Shown here piece by piece: positions 32,534 through 34,215 of a stretch of DNA of 34,215 nucleotides; positions within the stretch are counted from its first letter, which is position 1; every line of letters begins with the position of its first letter. This stretch comes from Mycobacteriales bacterium. Its GTDB lineage: Bacteria; Actinomycetota; Actinomycetes; Mycobacteriales; QHCD01. The translations under genes were made by a program, and so were the position numbers. The stretch is from NCBI GenBank assembly GCA_036497565.1, contig DASXJE010000197.1, positions 1-34,215 of the forward strand, written 5' to 3'. The notes below the pieces were generated by a model. The model ran no database searches, was not told the origin of the DNA, and saw nothing but the letters and a program-made list of their open reading frames with translations.

Positions 32534-33500
32534 AAATCCGTCGACCGCCGGTGTCGATCTTGTCGTTGTCGATCAGCCAGGCCACCGCTTCACGGACGGC
32601 CTGCAGTGAGCTGTAGCGCGGCGCGTAACCGAGCATCTGGCGGGCCTTGTCGATGCTGATGCTCGGGCTGTGCGCGATGTGGTCGTAGGTGCCCTGCGCG
32701 TTGGCCCCGTCGAGCGTCGTCTTCCATTCGTCGAACGGCAGGTAGGACAGCTTCGCCTCGTGGCCGAACCAGCCGGAGACCGCCTCGGCGTAGCCGCGCA
32801 GCGTGATCGCCCGCGGCGAGCAGACGTGGAAGCTCTCGCCGACCGCAGCGCTGCGCCGCTCCATCGCGCACTGGAAGGCCTGCGCGACGTCGTCGGCGTG
32901 CACGTGGTGCACGGTCTCCAGGCCGAAGTTGGGCAGGGTGAGCGACTCGCCGCGCGCGAGGACGCCGAAGACCTGCGGATCGAAGTGCCCGGCCGGGTTG
33001 ACCGCCGGCCAGCCCGGTCCGACGATGTGGCCGGCGTGCAGGATCGTCGCCGGCACCCCGCCGGTACGGGACTCGCGTAGCAGGTATTCCTCGATGGCGG
33101 CCTTGTTGACGCCGTAGTCGCCGAACGGCCGGCGCGGCACGTCCTCGGTCACCGGCACCTCGGCGGACGGCCCGTGCACCCAGATCGTGCCGCAGTGCAG
33201 GAGGTGGCCGGTGCGCCCGCGCAGAGCCTCGGCGAGGGCCCGTGCGCTGGCCGGGGTGAAGCACACCAGGTCGATGACGGCGTCGGCGTCCATCGCGGCG
33301 ATCCGGTCACCGAAGGTGCCGGCGGCGTCCTCCGCGTCGCGGTCCACCTGGATGCGGCGGACCTGATCCCATGCACCGTCGGGGTGATACGGCGCCCGGG
33401 TGCCACGGGTCAGGACCGTCACCTCGTGCCCCATGCGTACCAGCCGGGGGGTGAGGTAACTGCCGATATGCCCCGTCCCACCGATCACGACTACCCGCAT
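32526..33500 (-). CDS. NAD-dependent epimerase/dehydratase-like protein
   Basis: A 324-residue extended-SDR protein. It opens MRVVVIGGTGHIGSYLTPRL with GGTGHIG (7-13), and the catalytic pair is Tyr129 and Lys133 in DYGVNK. It also has HCGTIWVHG before the catalytic helix and a C-terminal substrate region (HVHADDVAQAFQCAMERR and ARQMLGYAPRYS). The fold and residues fit nucleotide-sugar epimerases or dehydratases or related reductases, but the substrate is not fixed. The ATG at 33500 is the natural start, with CGGAGGAGG shortly upstream. It ends in the hairpin at 32518-32533. Confidence 0.9.
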   Translation of the reverse strand: MRVVVIGGTGHIGSYLTPRLVRMGHEVTVLTRGTRAPYHPDGAWDQVRRIQVDRDAEDAAGTFGDRIAAMDADAVIDLVCFTPASARALAEALRGRTGHLLHCGTIWVHGPSAEVPVTEDVPRRPFGDYGVNKAAIEEYLLRESRTGGVPATILHAGHIVGPGWPAVNPAGHFDPQVFGVLARGESLTLPNFGLETVHHVHADDVAQAFQCAMERRSAAVGESFHVCSPRAITLRGYAEAVSGWFGHEAKLSYLPFDEWKTTLDGANAQGTYDHIAHSPSISIDKARQMLGYAPRYSSLQAVREAVAWLIDNDKIDTGGRRISA

Positions 33501-33584
33501 GCCGTCCTCCTCCGTCGCCGGATTGAAGCACCCTTTCTATCAAGCCGCCCCGTCCACTGCGATCCACGGGGCGCCTGGACACAA

Positions 33585-33603
33585 CCCACTACTAGTGGGT
33601 TTT
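33585..33603. terminator. CACTACTAGTG hairpin with T-run, copy 1
   Basis: CCCACT-ACT-AGTGGG followed by TTTT is a classic short intrinsic terminator in the plus direction. Flanking AA gives a weaker one in the minus direction. It lies 51 bases from an identical core at 33636. Confidence 0.6.
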
Positions 33604-33629
33604 GGACACCTGGACCGGCGTGTCGCCGT

Positions 33630-33656
33630 ACAAAACCCACTACTAGTGGGTTTTGT
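33630..33656. terminator. CACTACTAGTG hairpin with T-run, copy 2
   Basis: A 13-bp near-perfect inverted repeat centred on 33643 (ACAAAACCCACTA / TAGTGGGTTTTGT). It has the same CCCACT-ACT-AGTGGG core followed by TTTT on both strands. The stop of the minus-strand gene at its edge is TAGTAG within the hairpin. Confidence 0.7.
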
Positions 33657-34215
33657 CCACGGGCGGCGAAGGCTCAGCGCCCCCGTCGCCGATCGCCGCG
33701 TCGATCTCGGCGACCAGGTCGCGCGGCGGTACGTCGACGAGATCGGCCCACCACCGCCGTCCCAGCAGCCAGGCCGCGCCGAACGCGAGCCGCAGGTCCG
33801 CCGGGTCGAGCCGCGCCGACACCTCCGCCAGCGACTGCAGATCCTCCGCCGGCAGATCCTGCTCGGCAAGCCGCGACGGGGTGAGCCAGCGCGCGGTCGC
33901 ACCATGCCGCAGCCGGGCCATCCACAGCAGGTGACGGCGGACGTGCGACAGCGTGTCGTAGGCACGTTCGATCTCGCCGCGCGCCAGCACGTTCCAGCCG
34001 AGCACCCACCAGTTGGCGAACCGGCCGCACACCGTCGCCCGCGCGTCCTCGTCCGACGGCACCGGCGGGTCCACCGGGAGCGCAGCCAGGATCCGGGTCA
34101 GTTCGCCGGTGCGATCGACCAGCACCATCCGCTCGATGTCGGCACCACGCCCCGGCCACTCCGCCACCTCCGCGACGGCTCCGCCCGGACGGAAGTGGAA
34201 CTCCCCGCGCAGCAG
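33643..34215 (-). CDS. Unrecognised protein, possible nucleotidyltransferase C-terminus, 5' end outside window
   Basis: The frame is open to the window edge, reading LLRGEFHFRPGGAVAEVAEW before the first GTG (34167), so the gene starts beyond base 34215 and only about 190 residues are visible. They are mostly helical: FANWWVLGWNVLARGEIERA, then YDTLSHVRRHLLWMARLRHG, then WLTPSRLAEQDLP, with a Pro-rich end. The pattern GEFHF followed by VLVDRTGELTRIL is reminiscent of C-terminal parts of nucleotidyltransferase-like proteins (aminoglycoside-adenylyltransferase type), but this is a weak impression. It ends CAC TAG TAG inside the copy 2 hairpin. Confidence 0.6.
   Translation of the reverse strand: MLRGEFHFRPGGAVAEVAEWPGRGADIERMVLVDRTGELTRILAALPVDPPVPSDEDARATVCGRFANWWVLGWNVLARGEIERAYDTLSHVRRHLLWMARLRHGATARWLTPSRLAEQDLPAEDLQSLAEVSARLDPADLRLAFGAAWLLGRRWWADLVDVPPRDLVAEIDAAIGDGGAEPSPPVDKTH

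Noticed and set aside
1-34215. CRISPR arrays, tRNA or rRNA genes, insertion sequences, prophage
   Set aside because: I saw no repeat-spacer pattern, cloverleaf sequence, transposase or phage structural gene. The single HNH-like gene alone does not indicate a mobile element.

Overview
The window is high-GC DNA with many GTG starts, ATGA/GTGA gene overlaps, twin-arginine lipoproteins, an AfsR/SARP-like regulator and a carbohydrate ABC transporter that lacks its own ATPase. Together these point to a free-living soil or plant-associated actinomycete. I cannot place it to genus. No tRNA, rRNA, CRISPR array, insertion sequence or phage module is visible. The base composition looks even throughout, so I see no clear island boundary.

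Left part (1-5400): the 3' end of metE, a small exported protein of unknown function, a DUF318 permease overlapping its TIGR03943 partner, and a small HNH-nuclease-like gene. Next to the HNH gene lie an 18-bp perfect inverted repeat and a 15-bp triple repeat. Positions 5592-10229: a four-gene ribose-type (CUT2) sugar importer made of a Tat lipoprotein, a double ATPase and two permeases. Positions 10274-13499: a large secreted glycine-rich/Ig-like surface protein and a SnoaL-like protein. Positions 13745-20634: a 1000-residue ATPase-TPR regulator whose SARP-type DNA-binding/BTAD module is at the C-terminus instead of the N-terminus, a patatin-like lipase, a small membrane protein, a methyltransferase with an inserted beta domain, a STAS protein and a small MscS channel.

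The most distinctive block is 20647-30656. Eight minus-strand genes form a near-gapless transcription unit: RraA-like aldolase, beta-hydroxyacid dehydrogenase, two CUT1 permeases, a sugar-type binding lipoprotein, a class III CoA-transferase, a crotonase-fold protein and an amidohydrolase/lactonase. Divergent from it are a GntR/FCD regulator and a GlcD-type FAD dehydrogenase. A textbook FadR/GntR palindrome (TTGTCTACAA) lies between the two arms. I read this as one regulon for uptake and catabolism of an unidentified hydroxy-acid, sugar-acid or lactone-type compound. The combination matches no pathway I can name, and two of its enzymes depart from canonical catalytic residues.

Right part (30684-34215): pirin and an SDR-fold protein that has lost YxxxK, divergently arranged around a MarR-type palindrome; an NAD-dependent epimerase-like protein; and the 3' end of an unrecognised gene. 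Three copies of a compact hairpin with the core CACTACTAGTG sit at gene ends. Two of them carry the minus-strand gene's stop codon as TAGTAG inside the hairpin.
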